Source: Xanthobacteraceae bacterium 501b
GTDB taxonomy: Bacteria; Pseudomonadota; Alphaproteobacteria; Rhizobiales; Xanthobacteraceae
Assembly: GCA_000378025.1 (NCBI GenBank)
Contig: KB899087.1
Coordinates: 1,922,001-1,986,000, forward strand
Reading direction: 5' to 3'
DNA: 64,000 bases
The notes beneath the pieces were generated by a model. That model was not told the origin of the DNA, searched no databases, and saw only the letters and a program-made list of their open reading frames with translations. Both the position numbers and the translations under genes were made by a program. Numbering within the stretch: the first letter of the stretch is position 1; the number at the start of each line of letters is the position of its first letter. Positions 44,548 through 53,963 of the stretch are shown here, piece by piece.

Positions 44548-44893
44548 AAGCGATCCTGTTCGACGATTTCGGCGAGGCGGATGTCCTCCGCCTTGCCGAC
44601 GCGCCCATGCCGGACGTCCGCGTCGGCGACCTGCTGGTGCAGGTCCGCGCAATCTGCGCAGCCTCGCCCGGGGCGGGCGCCTCGTTCAGGTCGGCCTGCT
44701 CGGCGGGCAGGACAGCGCCAGCATTCCGCTCTCGGTCCTGCGGCGCTTTGCGGAAGGCGCGCTGCCGATGTTCGCCGACGGCCGGCTGAAGCCGCTGGTC
44801 GGCAAGGTCTTTGCGTTCGCACAGGCCGCCGAGGCGCATGGCGCGATGGAGGCGGGCGGCGGGTTCGGGAAGATCGTGCTGAAGGTGGCGCCG
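44544..44893 (+). pseudogene. Medium-chain dehydrogenase/quinone reductase, internally deleted
   Basis: The N-terminus reads 'MKAILFDDFGEADVLRLADA' through 'VGDLLVQVRA', the start of a zinc-independent MDR protein. After about 38 codons it shifts frame to the C-terminal part ('GGRLVQVGLLGGQDSASIPL' through 'GGGFGKIVLKVAP'). About 200 central residues are missing, including the nucleotide-binding motif. Confidence 0.8.
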
Positions 44894-45085
44894 GCGACAT
44901 TTTGCAGCCGCTACATGAGGAAGTGCGTCGCGCCAATCCTGGCTTTGATCGTGCCGAAGGGATGCTCGACCGTCTTGCGCCGCACCCGCATCAGTCCGGG
45001 ATCGGCATCCAGCCGGACGTCCTCGATCAGATGCTCATGCTCCCAGCGGGTGATCCGGCGGTCCTTGGCTGTCGCGCATGCGGCA
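44894..45085 (-). mobile_element. IS1182-family transposase C-terminal fragment
   Basis: Minus-strand reading gives 'RRITRWEHEHLIEDVRLDAD', then 'RVRRKTVEHPFGTIKARIGA' and 'THFLM', followed by an in-frame stop and 'RLQNVA'. This is the conserved C-terminal end of IS1182-type transposases. Only about 60 codons remain, wedged between the MDR relic and tctA. Confidence 0.75.
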
Positions 45086-45094
45086 TCGCTCTCC

Positions 45095-46594
45095 TCACTC
45101 CACGAACACCTCCTCGCGACGCTTGCGCACCGCGGGCAGGACGGCCACGACCAGCAAGGCAGCCGTCGCCAGCAGCAGCGTCAGGCTGATGGGCTTTTCG
45201 ACAAACGTCATAGGGTTGCCGTGCGCGACCAGCATGGCGCGGCGGAAATTCTCCTCCAGCATCGGCCCAATGATGAAGCTGAGCAGCAGTGGCGTCGGAT
45301 CGCAATCCAGCCGCGACAGCGCGTAGCCGAACAGCCCGGCGGCGAACAGCACCAGCACGTCGAAGGTCGAGTTGTTCACGCTGTAGGCGCCGATGCAGCA
45401 GAACAGGATGATCGCCGGCACCAGTCGCCGGTAGGGGATGCGCAGGATCGACACCCAGACGGCGATCAGCGGCAGGTTGATGATCAGCAGCATCGCATTG
45501 CCGATCCACATCGAGCACACCAGCCCCCAGAAGAGATCCGGGCGCTGCGTCACCACCTGCGGCCCCGGCGAGATGCCGTGGATCGTCATGGCGCCGATCA
45601 TCAGCGCCGTGACCGCGCCGGACGGCATGCCGAGGGTGAGCATCGGCACGAAAGAGGTCTGCGCCGCCGCGTTGTTGGCGCTCTCCGGCGAGGCCAGCCC
45701 TTCGATCGCGCCCTTGCCGAAGCGCTCGGGCGTGCGGGAAATCTTCTTCTCCAGCATGTGAGCGGTGAACGAGGCGAGCAGCGTGCCGCTTCCCGGCAGG
45801 ATGCCCAGCACGGTGCCGACCCCGGTGCCGCGCAGGATCGGCAGCGCCGAAGCCTTCAGGTCCGCCCATTTAGGCCACAGCCCGGAAATCTTGTTGTTCA
45901 GCACCGAACCGTCGCCCGGTGTCTCCAGCGTGCGCAGGATTTCAGAAACGCCAAACAGCCCCATGGCGAGCGGAATGAAGTCGATGCCGTCGCGCAGTTC
46001 CTGAATGCCGAAGGTGAAGCGCGCCTTGCTGGTTTCGACATCGGTGCCGATCAGCCCGAGTGACAGGCCGATCAGCACCATCACCAGCCCGTTCAGCACC
46101 GAGCCCTTGCCCATGACGATGACCGCGACGATGGCGAGCACCATCAGCGCGACATTCTCCGCCGGTCCGAACATCAGGCCGAGCTCGGACAGCGTCGAGG
46201 CCGATCCGGCGATGAAGAAGGTCGAGACCGTGCCGGCGAACAGCGAGCCGATGGCGGCAATCGACAGCGCCACGCCCGCGCGGCCCTGCTTGGCCATCTG
46301 GTGGCCGTCCAGCGCGGTGATGATGCCGGAGGATTCGCCCGGCATGTTGACAAGGATCGCCGTGGTCGAGCCGCCATATTGCGCGCCGTAATAGATGCCG
46401 GCCAGCATGATGAGCGCGCCGACGGCCGGCAGCTCGAAGGTCACCGGGAGCAGGATGGCGATCGTGGTCGCCGGTCCGATGCCCGGCAGAACACCAACCA
46501 GCGTGCCCAACAGCACGCCGATCAGGCACAGCAGAAGATTCTGCCAGGTGAGCGCGACATCGAAGCCGAGCGCGAGATGTCCGAGAAGTTCCAT
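45095..46594 (-). CDS. tctA: Tripartite tricarboxylate transporter large permease
   Basis: A 499-residue membrane protein with about 12 helices. The TctA signature is 'GVLLGTLVGVLPGIGPATTI' near the N-terminus and 'GILPGSGTLLASFTAHMLEK' mid-chain, plus 'IYYGAQYGGSTTAILVNMPG'. The ATG at 46594 overlaps the tctB stop by one base (TGATG). With TctB and the divergent TctC-type receptor it makes a complete TTT transporter. Confidence 0.92.
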   Translation of the reverse strand: MELLGHLALGFDVALTWQNLLLCLIGVLLGTLVGVLPGIGPATTIAILLPVTFELPAVGALIMLAGIYYGAQYGGSTTAILVNMPGESSGIITALDGHQMAKQGRAGVALSIAAIGSLFAGTVSTFFIAGSASTLSELGLMFGPAENVALMVLAIVAVIVMGKGSVLNGLVMVLIGLSLGLIGTDVETSKARFTFGIQELRDGIDFIPLAMGLFGVSEILRTLETPGDGSVLNNKISGLWPKWADLKASALPILRGTGVGTVLGILPGSGTLLASFTAHMLEKKISRTPERFGKGAIEGLASPESANNAAAQTSFVPMLTLGMPSGAVTALMIGAMTIHGISPGPQVVTQRPDLFWGLVCSMWIGNAMLLIINLPLIAVWVSILRIPYRRLVPAIILFCCIGAYSVNNSTFDVLVLFAAGLFGYALSRLDCDPTPLLLSFIIGPMLEENFRRAMLVAHGNPMTFVEKPISLTLLLATAALLVVAVLPAVRKRREEVFVE

Positions 46595-47055
46595 CACAGG
46601 AAGTTCGGCAGGATCGGCAGCGGCAGGCCAAGCCCATAGGCGAACACCGCCCCGGCGATGGCAGCGAGCGAGCCCGCAAGCACGATGCGTTCAGCCCAGC
46701 CCTCGCCCTGTTGCGCCAGCGAGGAGAAGAACACCGTCGCCGTGGCGCTGGCGAGCAGGCCGATCGGCTGGATCAGCAGCGCGAACGTCAGCACGCCGAA
46801 GCTGATGCTGGCTGCCCCACGCCAGTGAATCGGCGCGTCCGGCGCGGCATCGTCTGCGCGGGCGGGCCGGGCAAGCAGAGCCTTGATCAGGATAAGCACG
46901 GCCACCGAGAGCAGGCCTATGGCGACGGCACGGGGAATGAAACCGGGTCCCATGCGCACCGCCGTTCCCATCGGGAGATGGCTGCCGAAAGCCAGCAGAG
47001 TCAAGGCAAAGGCGGTGGCGAGGCTGGCGGTGAGAACGTCGCGATTTAGGGGCAC
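46594..47055 (-). CDS. tctB: Tripartite tricarboxylate transporter small permease
   Basis: A 153-residue protein with four hydrophobic helices ('LATAFALTLLAFGSHL', 'GLLSVAVLILIKALL', 'FGVLTFALLIQPIGLLASAT' and 'VLAGSLAAIAGAVFAYGLGL'). I chose the GTG start at 47055 because GGAG lies 7 bases upstream. It begins 22 bases from the operator at 47077. Confidence 0.82.
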   Translation of the reverse strand: MPLNRDVLTASLATAFALTLLAFGSHLPMGTAVRMGPGFIPRAVAIGLLSVAVLILIKALLARPARADDAAPDAPIHWRGAASISFGVLTFALLIQPIGLLASATATVFFSSLAQQGEGWAERIVLAGSLAAIAGAVFAYGLGLPLPILPNFL

Positions 47056-47076
47056 TGGCAATCTCCAAACTCATTA

Positions 47077-47095
47077 GTCCACATTTTCTATAGAC
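47077..47095. promoter_or_regulatory. Probable sulfur-regulon operator (one mismatch)
   Basis: GTCCACATTTTCTATAGAC fits RTCTA-N9-TAGAY with one mismatch. It lies between divergent tctB (22 bp) and the TctC-type receptor (51 bp) and is preceded by CATTA, like the ssuD copy. The surrounding 35 bases are strongly AT-rich. Confidence 0.5.
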
Positions 47096-47145
47096 AATTA
47101 GAAATGTTAATTTAGGATCGTGGCGAATTACGGAGGTTCTCAGCG

Positions 47146-48129
47146 ATGAATGGTGTTTTCAGTCTATTAGCCGGCGCCGCACTGGCACTGACGCTCGTCC
47201 CCGCTTCCGCCGACGAGGTGGACGTGTCGAAATATCCGCAGTCCCAGGTACGCATCGTCGTGACGTCGGCGGCGGGCGCCAGCGCCGATGCGCTGACCCG
47301 GACGGTCGCCCGCGAGCTCGGAAAAATCTGGGGCAAGGACCCCATCGTCGAGAACGTTGCCGGCTCCAACGGCAATATCGGGCTGGAGCAGATCGCGCAG
47401 GGCAAGCCGGACGGGCTGTCGATCGTTGTCGGCGGCGACAAGGTCCCGCTCAACGCGATCTTCTTCGGCCCGGAGCTGAAGAGCGACCTGATCAAGGATC
47501 TTTCGACCGTCACCAAGGCGGTGTCGAACCCGCAAATCCTCGTAGTCCGCCCCTCGCTCGGCGTGAAGAACCTCGACGAATATCTGAAGCTCGCCCGTGA
47601 GAAGAACGGCCAGCTCACCGTCGGCACGCCGTCCAATGGCGGCGCGCATCACATCGGCCATGAACTGCTCGGCCAGCTCACCGGCACCAAATACACCTTC
47701 ATCCCCTACAAGGGCGGCGCCCCGGCGGTGACCGACCTGCTCGGCGGCCATATCGACGCGGTGATCATCACGCTTGCCGCCGTCACCGAGCATGTGCGCG
47801 CCGGCCGGCTGGTGCCCATCGGCGTCAGCACCGCCAAGCGCTCGGCTGCCCTGCCCGATGTTCCGACCTTCCAGGAACAGGGCGTCAAGGACTTCAACAT
47901 CGAGACCTGGCAGGGCTTCTTCGTCTCCGCCAAGACCCCGCGCCCGCTGGTCGAGAAGATCAACCGCGACTTTGTCGCCGCGCTGAATGCGCCCGAGGTG
48001 AAGAGCTTCCTCGAAGGCCAGGGCTTTGCCGTCGTCGCCTCCTCGGCCGAGGAGGGCGATGCCACCGTGCGCCGCGATTTCGAGAACTACAGCCGCGTCA
48101 TCAAGGCCGCCAACATCAAGCTCGATTGA
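47146..48129 (+). CDS. TctC/Bug-family periplasmic receptor
   Basis: A 327-residue receptor with a signal peptide ('SLLAGAALALTLVPASA', cleavage ASA-D). Bug features are 'VRIVVTSAAGASADALTRTV', 'NVAGSNGNIGLEQIAQGKPD' and 'TPSNGGAHHIGHELLGQLTG'. GGAGG precedes the ATG. It diverges from tctBA, which is its likely permease. The ligand is probably an organosulfur acid, given the downstream monooxygenases. Confidence 0.85.
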   Translation: MNGVFSLLAGAALALTLVPASADEVDVSKYPQSQVRIVVTSAAGASADALTRTVARELGKIWGKDPIVENVAGSNGNIGLEQIAQGKPDGLSIVVGGDKVPLNAIFFGPELKSDLIKDLSTVTKAVSNPQILVVRPSLGVKNLDEYLKLAREKNGQLTVGTPSNGGAHHIGHELLGQLTGTKYTFIPYKGGAPAVTDLLGGHIDAVIITLAAVTEHVRAGRLVPIGVSTAKRSAALPDVPTFQEQGVKDFNIETWQGFFVSAKTPRPLVEKINRDFVAALNAPEVKSFLEGQGFAVVASSAEEGDATVRRDFENYSRVIKAANIKLD

Positions 48130-48149
48130 GCGTTTTCGGGACGACCGTC

Positions 48150-49481
48150 GTGACCAAGCACATCCATCTCAACGTCTTCGTGCCGACCACCGGCCATCAT
48201 GAGGCGTCCTGGCTCTACAGCGGATCACAGCCCGAACGCCTGACCGATGTCGATTATTACCGCGAGATCGCGGCGATCGCGGAGCGCGGCAAGTTCGACT
48301 CGCTGTTCCTCGCCGACCAGCTCGCCATCGGCCGCAGCGTGAAGCATGTCGCGCAGGGCAAGCTGGAGCCGCTGACGCTGCTCTCGGCGCTGGCGGGTTC
48401 AACCTCGCATATCGGCCTGATCGCCACCGCCACCACCACCTATTCCGAACCCTATAATCTGGCCCGGCAATTCGCCTCGCTCGATCATATCAGCGCCGGC
48501 CGCGCCGGCTGGAACATCGTGACCTCATGGTCGGCCGAGGCCGCCGGCAATTTCGGGCTCGACCAGCGCAATTCGCACACCGACCGCTACCGCCGCGCCA
48601 CCGAATATGTCGAGGTGGTGCGCAAGCTGTGGGACAGCTGGGAGGACGACGCCCGCGTGCTGGACCGCACGCGCGGCATCTATGCCGACACCGCCCGCAT
48701 CCATGCCATCGACCATCTGGGCGAGACGTTCCGGGTGCGCGGGCCGCTCGACATACCGCGTTCGCCGCAAGGCAACCCGGTGCTGGTGCAGGCGGGCTCG
48801 TCGGACGAGGGCCGTGGCTTTGCCGCGCGCTACGCCGAGGCCATCTTTACCGCGCAACAGGTGCTTTCCGAGGCACAGAATTTTTACGCCGACGTGAAGC
48901 GCCGCGCGCTGGCCTTCGGCCGGGACCCGGACGGCATCAGGATATTGCCGGGCCTGTCGCCGATCCTCGGCTCGACTGAAGCGGAGGCCCGCGCGCTGGA
49001 AGAAGAGCTCGACGACCTCACGCTTCCCGTCGTCGGCCTCAAGCATCTCTCGCAGCGCTTTGACGGCTTCGATTTCAGCGTCTTCCCGCTCGACGAACGC
49101 ATTCCGATCGAGGCGTTCCCGCGCCCCGAGACGGTGCAGGGCGCGCAGAGCCGCTCGCAGGTCATCCTCACCATCGTCGAGCGCGAAAAGCCGACACTGC
49201 GCCAGTTGTTGCGCCGCCTCGCCGGCGGGCGCGGCCACAAGGTGCTGGCCGGCACGCCGAACACGGTCGCCGACCACATCCAGCTCTGGGTCGAGCAGCG
49301 CGCGGCGGACGGCTTCAACATCATGCCGGCCTTCATGCCGGGCGGGCTCATCGCCTTCGTCGACGAGGTCGTGCCGATCCTGCAGGCGCGCGGGCTGTTC
49401 CGCCGCGACTACACCGGCCGGACGCTGCGCGAGCATTACGGGCTGACCCGCCCCGAGAGCCGTTACGCCCGCTCAGCCTGA
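48150..49481 (+). CDS. NtaA/SnaA/DszA-family flavin-dependent monooxygenase (1)
   Basis: A 443-residue LLM-class enzyme that uses reduced flavin and O2. Family signatures are 'FDSLFLADQLAIGRS', 'TYSEPYNLARQFASLDHISA', 'GRAGWNIVTSW' and 'RSPQGNPVLVQAGSSDEGRG'. The GTG at 48150 is preferred over a TTG at 48126 that overlaps the receptor's stop codon; neither has a strong ribosome site. Substrates in this family include nitrilotriacetate and dibenzothiophene sulfone. Confidence 0.85.
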   Translation: MTKHIHLNVFVPTTGHHEASWLYSGSQPERLTDVDYYREIAAIAERGKFDSLFLADQLAIGRSVKHVAQGKLEPLTLLSALAGSTSHIGLIATATTTYSEPYNLARQFASLDHISAGRAGWNIVTSWSAEAAGNFGLDQRNSHTDRYRRATEYVEVVRKLWDSWEDDARVLDRTRGIYADTARIHAIDHLGETFRVRGPLDIPRSPQGNPVLVQAGSSDEGRGFAARYAEAIFTAQQVLSEAQNFYADVKRRALAFGRDPDGIRILPGLSPILGSTEAEARALEEELDDLTLPVVGLKHLSQRFDGFDFSVFPLDERIPIEAFPRPETVQGAQSRSQVILTIVEREKPTLRQLLRRLAGGRGHKVLAGTPNTVADHIQLWVEQRAADGFNIMPAFMPGGLIAFVDEVVPILQARGLFRRDYTGRTLREHYGLTRPESRYARSA

Positions 49482-49511
49482 ACCGAGACTGCGCCCAACC
49501 GGGATTTCGCC

Positions 49512-50651
49512 ATGAACTTTTATTCCCCCGCCGCCCACATCTTGCCAGCTGTCGAGGCTCAGCCCGCCCGGCTGGAGCTGCGCGACCTGCGAAAGAAGCT
49601 CGGCGATACCGCTGCGGTCAACGGCATCGATCTCAAGGTGGCCCCCGGCGAGAGCGTGGTGCTGCTCGGCCCCTCCGGCTGCGGCAAGACCACGACGCTG
49701 CGCATGGTGGCGGGATTCCTGCAGCCGGAAGGCGGCGAGATCCATCTCGACGGCAAACTCGCCTCCAGCGCCTCCTTCGCGCTGCCGCCGGAGAAGCGGC
49801 ATCTCGGCATGGTGTTCCAGACCTACGCGGTCTGGCCGCACAAGACGGTGGCGGACAATGTCGGCTACGGCCTGGTGGTCGCCGGCAAGAAGCGCGCGGA
49901 GATCGACCGCGAGGTCGCCGCCGTGCTCGAACTGGTCCAGCTCGGCGATCTCGCCAAGCGCTACCCGTCCGAACTCTCCGGCGGCCAGCAGCAGCGCGTC
50001 GCGCTGGCGCGGGCGCTCGCCACCAAGCCGACCCTGCTGCTGCTCGACGAGCCGCTCTCGAACCTCGACGCCTCGCTGCGACAGGAGATGCGCTTCGAGC
50101 TGCGCGCGCTGCAAAAGCGCATCGGCATCACCACGCTCTACGTCACCCACGACCAGGACGAGGCCCTGGTTCTCGCCGACCGGGTCGTGGTGATGAACAA
50201 GGGCCGCATCGAGCAGGTCGGCACCCCGGAACAGGTCTACCGCACCCCCGCCAGTCGCTTCGTCGGCAATTTCGTCGGCACCGCCAACCTGCTGGAAGGA
50301 ACCATCGTCACGGTGGATCGCGCCGCCGGCCGGGTGTCGGTGGCGCTCGACGCCGGCGACATCACCACGGCGCGCGCATCGGCCGGCTGGCTCGCCACGG
50401 CGGCACCCGGAAAGCGCGCGACGCTGCTGCTGCGCCCCGAGGACATCCGTTTCGACCGGCCGGAAAAGCCCGACCAGCAGACCGGCCTTGATGTCCGGTT
50501 CGTGTCGGCAGCGTTCCTCGGCAGCCGCTACGAACTTCAGCTCACCGCCAAGGACACGCCCTTACGCATGCAGTCGCGCACGCCCGGCAGCTTCACTGAC
50601 GGCCGCGTCCGGCTCTGGTTTCGCCCGGACAGCGCATGGGTGGTGGCATGA
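49512..50651 (+). CDS. ABC transporter ATPase, Fe(III)/spermidine (FbpC/PotA) type
   Basis: A 379-residue ATPase with Walker A GPSGCGKTT, signature LSGGQQQR and Walker B LLLLDEPLSNLD, and 'YVTHDQDEALVLADRVVVMN'. A C-terminal TOBE domain of about 130 residues ('FVGNFVGTANLLEGTIVTV' onward) distinguishes it from the short SsuB-type ATPases elsewhere in this window. Overlaps the fused permease by ATGA. Confidence 0.85.
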   Translation: MNFYSPAAHILPAVEAQPARLELRDLRKKLGDTAAVNGIDLKVAPGESVVLLGPSGCGKTTTLRMVAGFLQPEGGEIHLDGKLASSASFALPPEKRHLGMVFQTYAVWPHKTVADNVGYGLVVAGKKRAEIDREVAAVLELVQLGDLAKRYPSELSGGQQQRVALARALATKPTLLLLDEPLSNLDASLRQEMRFELRALQKRIGITTLYVTHDQDEALVLADRVVVMNKGRIEQVGTPEQVYRTPASRFVGNFVGTANLLEGTIVTVDRAAGRVSVALDAGDITTARASAGWLATAAPGKRATLLLRPEDIRFDRPEKPDQQTGLDVRFVSAAFLGSRYELQLTAKDTPLRMQSRTPGSFTDGRVRLWFRPDSAWVVA

Positions 50652-52381
50652 GCAGCGCCACCCTCTTCACCGAGGACCCCCGTAATGTATCGGACAGCCC
50701 CGCGCTCCTGCAGAGGCTGTCCGGCATCCAGCCGGTGAAGCTTCTCGTCATCGGCTTTGCGATCGTCGTCCTGCTGGCTCTCATCGCCTATCCGCTCGCC
50801 TTGCTCATCGGCTACAGCCTCATTGATGCGCAGGGGAACCTGGCCTTCGACACGTTCGAGAAGGCGTTCAACCGGCGCGGCATGTGGGCGGCGACGGTGA
50901 ACTCCACCGTGCTGGTTGGCCTGGTGACGGCGGGTGCCTGCGCGCTCGGCATTCCGCTCGCCTGGATCGTGGCGCGCACCGATGCGCCCGGCAAGATTCT
51001 GGTGACTCTGGCGGCCGGCATCTCCTTCGTCATCCCGTCCTTCATCTCGGTGGTGTCGTGGATTTTCCTCGCCGCACCGAACTCCGGCTATCTCAACAAG
51101 CTGGCCGTCGAGTATCTGGGCTTCACCCAGGCGCCGTTCAACATCATGAGCTTTGGCGGCCTCGTCTTCATCGAGATCATTGGCGTCTACCCACTGGTGT
51201 TCTTCGCGGTCAGCGCGGCGCTGCATAATGTCGATGCCAGCAACGAGCAGGCCGCGCGCGTGCTCGGCGCGGGCCGGCTGCGCACCACGCTCACCATCAC
51301 GCTGCCGCTGGTGCGGCCAGCGATCCTGTCCGCCATCATCCTGGTAATGCTGGACGCGCTTTCATCCTTTGGCGCGCCGGCGGCCATCGGCACGATGGCA
51401 AACTTCTCGGTCATCACCACCAAGATCTACGACCTGCTGAAATTCCCGCCGCAGTTCAACTATGCCGCGGCGGTGGCGATGCCCATCATGGTGGTCACCG
51501 CCGTCAGCCTGCTGATCCAGAAATACGCCGTCCGGGCGGAAAATTTCCGCACCCTCACCGGCAAGGCGAGCTCCGAACAGATCACCACGCTGGGCCGCTG
51601 GCGTTGGCTCGCGGCGGGGTTCTGCATCGTCGTGGTCTTTGCTACCGCGGTACTGCCGGTCGGAGCGCTGCTGCTGCTCTCGGTGCTGTCCTCGTTCGGC
51701 GCCGACATCACCTTGAGCAACCTCGTCACCAAGCATTACGCGCTGATCTTCGACGCCGATTTCGTCGCGCGCGGTTCCATCATCAACAGTCTGCTGCTGG
51801 CGCTCGCCACCGCCACGGTCTGCGCCGGGCTCGGGCTGGTGCTCGGCTGGGTGGTAGAGCGGGTGAAGTTCATCGGCCGCGAGGCCATCACCTTCCTCGT
51901 CATGATCGCCTATGGCTTTCCCTCCATCGCCTATGCGGTGGGAATCCTGATGGGCTACGTGAACCTGTTCTACGGCACGCTGACGCTCATCCTCATCGCC
52001 TATGCCGGCAAGTTGCTGCCAATCGCCTTTGTGCTGGTGCGCAACGGCATCCAGCAGCTCTCGACCGATCTGGAAGAGGCCGCGCGCATCTCGGGCGCCG
52101 GCTGGCTGCGCAGTGTGCGCGACGTCACCTTCCCGCTGGTGCGCGGCGCGGTCGGCGTCGCCTGGGTACTGGTGTTCTCGCTCAGCCTGCGCGAGCTGTC
52201 GATGTCCGCCATCCTCTCTCAGGCGGACACGCAGGTCATGCCCACCGTGGTGATCCAGTTCATCGAGGACGGCGCCATCGAGCTCGCCGCCGCGCTTTCC
52301 GTCGTCATCGTCACTGTCAGCCTCTCCATCCTCGGCCTCATCCGCTTCTTCTCGCGGAAGAAGACGGCCGTGGTCAGCTAG
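50648..52381 (+). CDS. ABC transporter fused permease, FbpB type
   Basis: A 577-residue protein made of two permease domains in tandem (about residues 30-290 and 320-575), with some 12 hydrophobic helices. EAA loops are visible at 'EQAARVLGAGRLRTTLTITL' and 'EEAARISGAGWLRSVRDVTF'. This fused form is typical of Fe(III)-type and 2-aminoethylphosphonate importers. It pairs with the ATPase upstream and the receptor at 55.4 kb. Confidence 0.87.
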   Translation: MSSATLFTEDPRNVSDSPALLQRLSGIQPVKLLVIGFAIVVLLALIAYPLALLIGYSLIDAQGNLAFDTFEKAFNRRGMWAATVNSTVLVGLVTAGACALGIPLAWIVARTDAPGKILVTLAAGISFVIPSFISVVSWIFLAAPNSGYLNKLAVEYLGFTQAPFNIMSFGGLVFIEIIGVYPLVFFAVSAALHNVDASNEQAARVLGAGRLRTTLTITLPLVRPAILSAIILVMLDALSSFGAPAAIGTMANFSVITTKIYDLLKFPPQFNYAAAVAMPIMVVTAVSLLIQKYAVRAENFRTLTGKASSEQITTLGRWRWLAAGFCIVVVFATAVLPVGALLLLSVLSSFGADITLSNLVTKHYALIFDADFVARGSIINSLLLALATATVCAGLGLVLGWVVERVKFIGREAITFLVMIAYGFPSIAYAVGILMGYVNLFYGTLTLILIAYAGKLLPIAFVLVRNGIQQLSTDLEEAARISGAGWLRSVRDVTFPLVRGAVGVAWVLVFSLSLRELSMSAILSQADTQVMPTVVIQFIEDGAIELAAALSVVIVTVSLSILGLIRFFSRKKTAVVS

Positions 52382-52395
52382 CCGGAATGCCTGCC

Positions 52396-53955
52396 ATGCC
52401 TGTCACCACCTCCACCCCGCCCTTCGACGAAGTCTGGGACGTGCTTGTCGTCGGCTTCGGCTTTGCCGGCGGCGCCTCGGCGATCGCCGCCCATGATGCC
52501 GGCGCGCGTGTGCTGCTGATCGAGAAGATGCCCGATCCTGGCGGCATCTCGATCTGTGCCGGTGGCGGTATTCGCACCATCGTCGAGCGCGTCGGCGCCC
52601 GCGCCTATCTGCGCGAGACGGTCGGCCCCGACGTGCCGGATGACGTGCTCGATGCGGTCGCCGCCGGCATGGCCGAGCTGGAGCCCTATTTCCGCGACCT
52701 CGCCACGGTGAACGGCGCGGAGATCGCCATCCACCGCCGTATTGCCAACTACCCGTTCACGGGCAACGACGCCTTCGGCACGGTGGAGGTGCTCTCCATC
52801 CCCGGCTTCGATGCGCGTACTGAGTACCCGCAGGTGCGGGGCCGGCTGCGCGGGCCGAACGTGTTCAAGCTGGTGCATGACAATGTCCGGGCGCGCGGCA
52901 TCGAGACCCGCCTCAATACCGCCGCCGAGCGCCTGATCCTCGGGCCGGATGGCGAGGTGCTCGGCGCCGTGGTCCGCTCCAATGGCAGGGTGACGCGCAT
53001 CGGCACACGGCGCGGCGTCATCCTTGCCTCCGGCGGCTTCGAGGCCGCGCCCGATCTGCAGCGTAAATACTGGCAGATCCGCCCGGTCCTGCCGGTCGCC
53101 ATGCGTGGCAATACCGGCGACGGCATCCGCATGGCGCAGGCCGCTGGCGCCGACCTTTGGCACATGTGGCACTTCCACGGCTCCTACGGCTTCCGGCACA
53201 CCGACCCGGCCTATCCCTATGGCCTGCGGGTCAAGAAACTGCCGGACTGGACGCCGCAGCTGCAGGAGCCGGACGTGCGCATGTCCTGGATCGTGCTGGA
53301 TCGCCAGGGCCGGCGATTCATGAACGAGTACCAGCCCTATATCCAGGACACCGGCCATCGGCCGCTCGACCAGTACGACGCGCAGTCGCAGCGCTTCCCG
53401 CGCATCCCCGCCTTCCTTGTGGTGGATGAGGATGGACGCAAGCTCTACCCGCTCGGCCAGACCGTCATCAACGACCGCTCGGTCGAGCCCTATGAGTGGA
53501 GCGACGACAATCTGAAGGAGGTCGGCAACGGCATCCTGAAGCGCGCCGACAGCATCGAGGATCTCGCCGCGCTCATCGACGCCGATCCTGCCGCGGTCGC
53601 GGAGAGCCTCGCGCGCTGGAACGCCTCGGTCGCGGCCGGGAAGGACGGCGACCACAACCGCCCGGCCGGGTCGCTGTTCCCCGTGAAGAACCCGCCCTTC
53701 TATGTCGGCGAGCTGTGGCCGGTAGTCAGCAACACCCAAGGGGGGCCCGCGCATGACTCCCGCCAGCGCGTGCTCAACGCGCATGGCGAGCCAATTCCCG
53801 GTCTCTACGAGGCCGGCGAGCTCGGCAGCATCTGGGGCTTTCTCTATCTCGGCGCCGGCAATCTCGCGGAGTGCTTCGTCACCGGCCAGATCGCCGGCAA
53901 GGACGCCGCCGCACGGCAGGCCGCCGCCCTCCCTTCCGAACTCACAGCCGCCTGA
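52396..53955 (+). CDS. FAD-dependent oxidoreductase (fumarate-reductase/KstD-like)
   Basis: A 519-residue flavoprotein of the FAD_binding_2 superfamily. The N-terminal site is 'DVLVVGFGFAGGASAIAAHD', the middle 'RRGVILASGGFEAAPDLQRK', and the C-terminal FAD contact 'GLYEAGELGSIWGFLYLGAG'. I prefer the ATG at 52396 because CCGGAA lies at correct spacing; one at 52387 is too close. It sits between the permease and the second LLM gene, so it probably reduces or dehydrogenates a pathway intermediate. Confidence 0.78.
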   Translation: MPVTTSTPPFDEVWDVLVVGFGFAGGASAIAAHDAGARVLLIEKMPDPGGISICAGGGIRTIVERVGARAYLRETVGPDVPDDVLDAVAAGMAELEPYFRDLATVNGAEIAIHRRIANYPFTGNDAFGTVEVLSIPGFDARTEYPQVRGRLRGPNVFKLVHDNVRARGIETRLNTAAERLILGPDGEVLGAVVRSNGRVTRIGTRRGVILASGGFEAAPDLQRKYWQIRPVLPVAMRGNTGDGIRMAQAAGADLWHMWHFHGSYGFRHTDPAYPYGLRVKKLPDWTPQLQEPDVRMSWIVLDRQGRRFMNEYQPYIQDTGHRPLDQYDAQSQRFPRIPAFLVVDEDGRKLYPLGQTVINDRSVEPYEWSDDNLKEVGNGILKRADSIEDLAALIDADPAAVAESLARWNASVAAGKDGDHNRPAGSLFPVKNPPFYVGELWPVVSNTQGGPAHDSRQRVLNAHGEPIPGLYEAGELGSIWGFLYLGAGNLAECFVTGQIAGKDAAARQAAALPSELTAA

Positions 53956-53963
53956 GGTTTCCC

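Noticed and set aside
51604..52395. Upstream extension of the FAD oxidoreductase into the permease gene
   Set aside because: The extension is the out-of-frame shadow of the permease; the flavoprotein motif begins right after the ATG at 52396.
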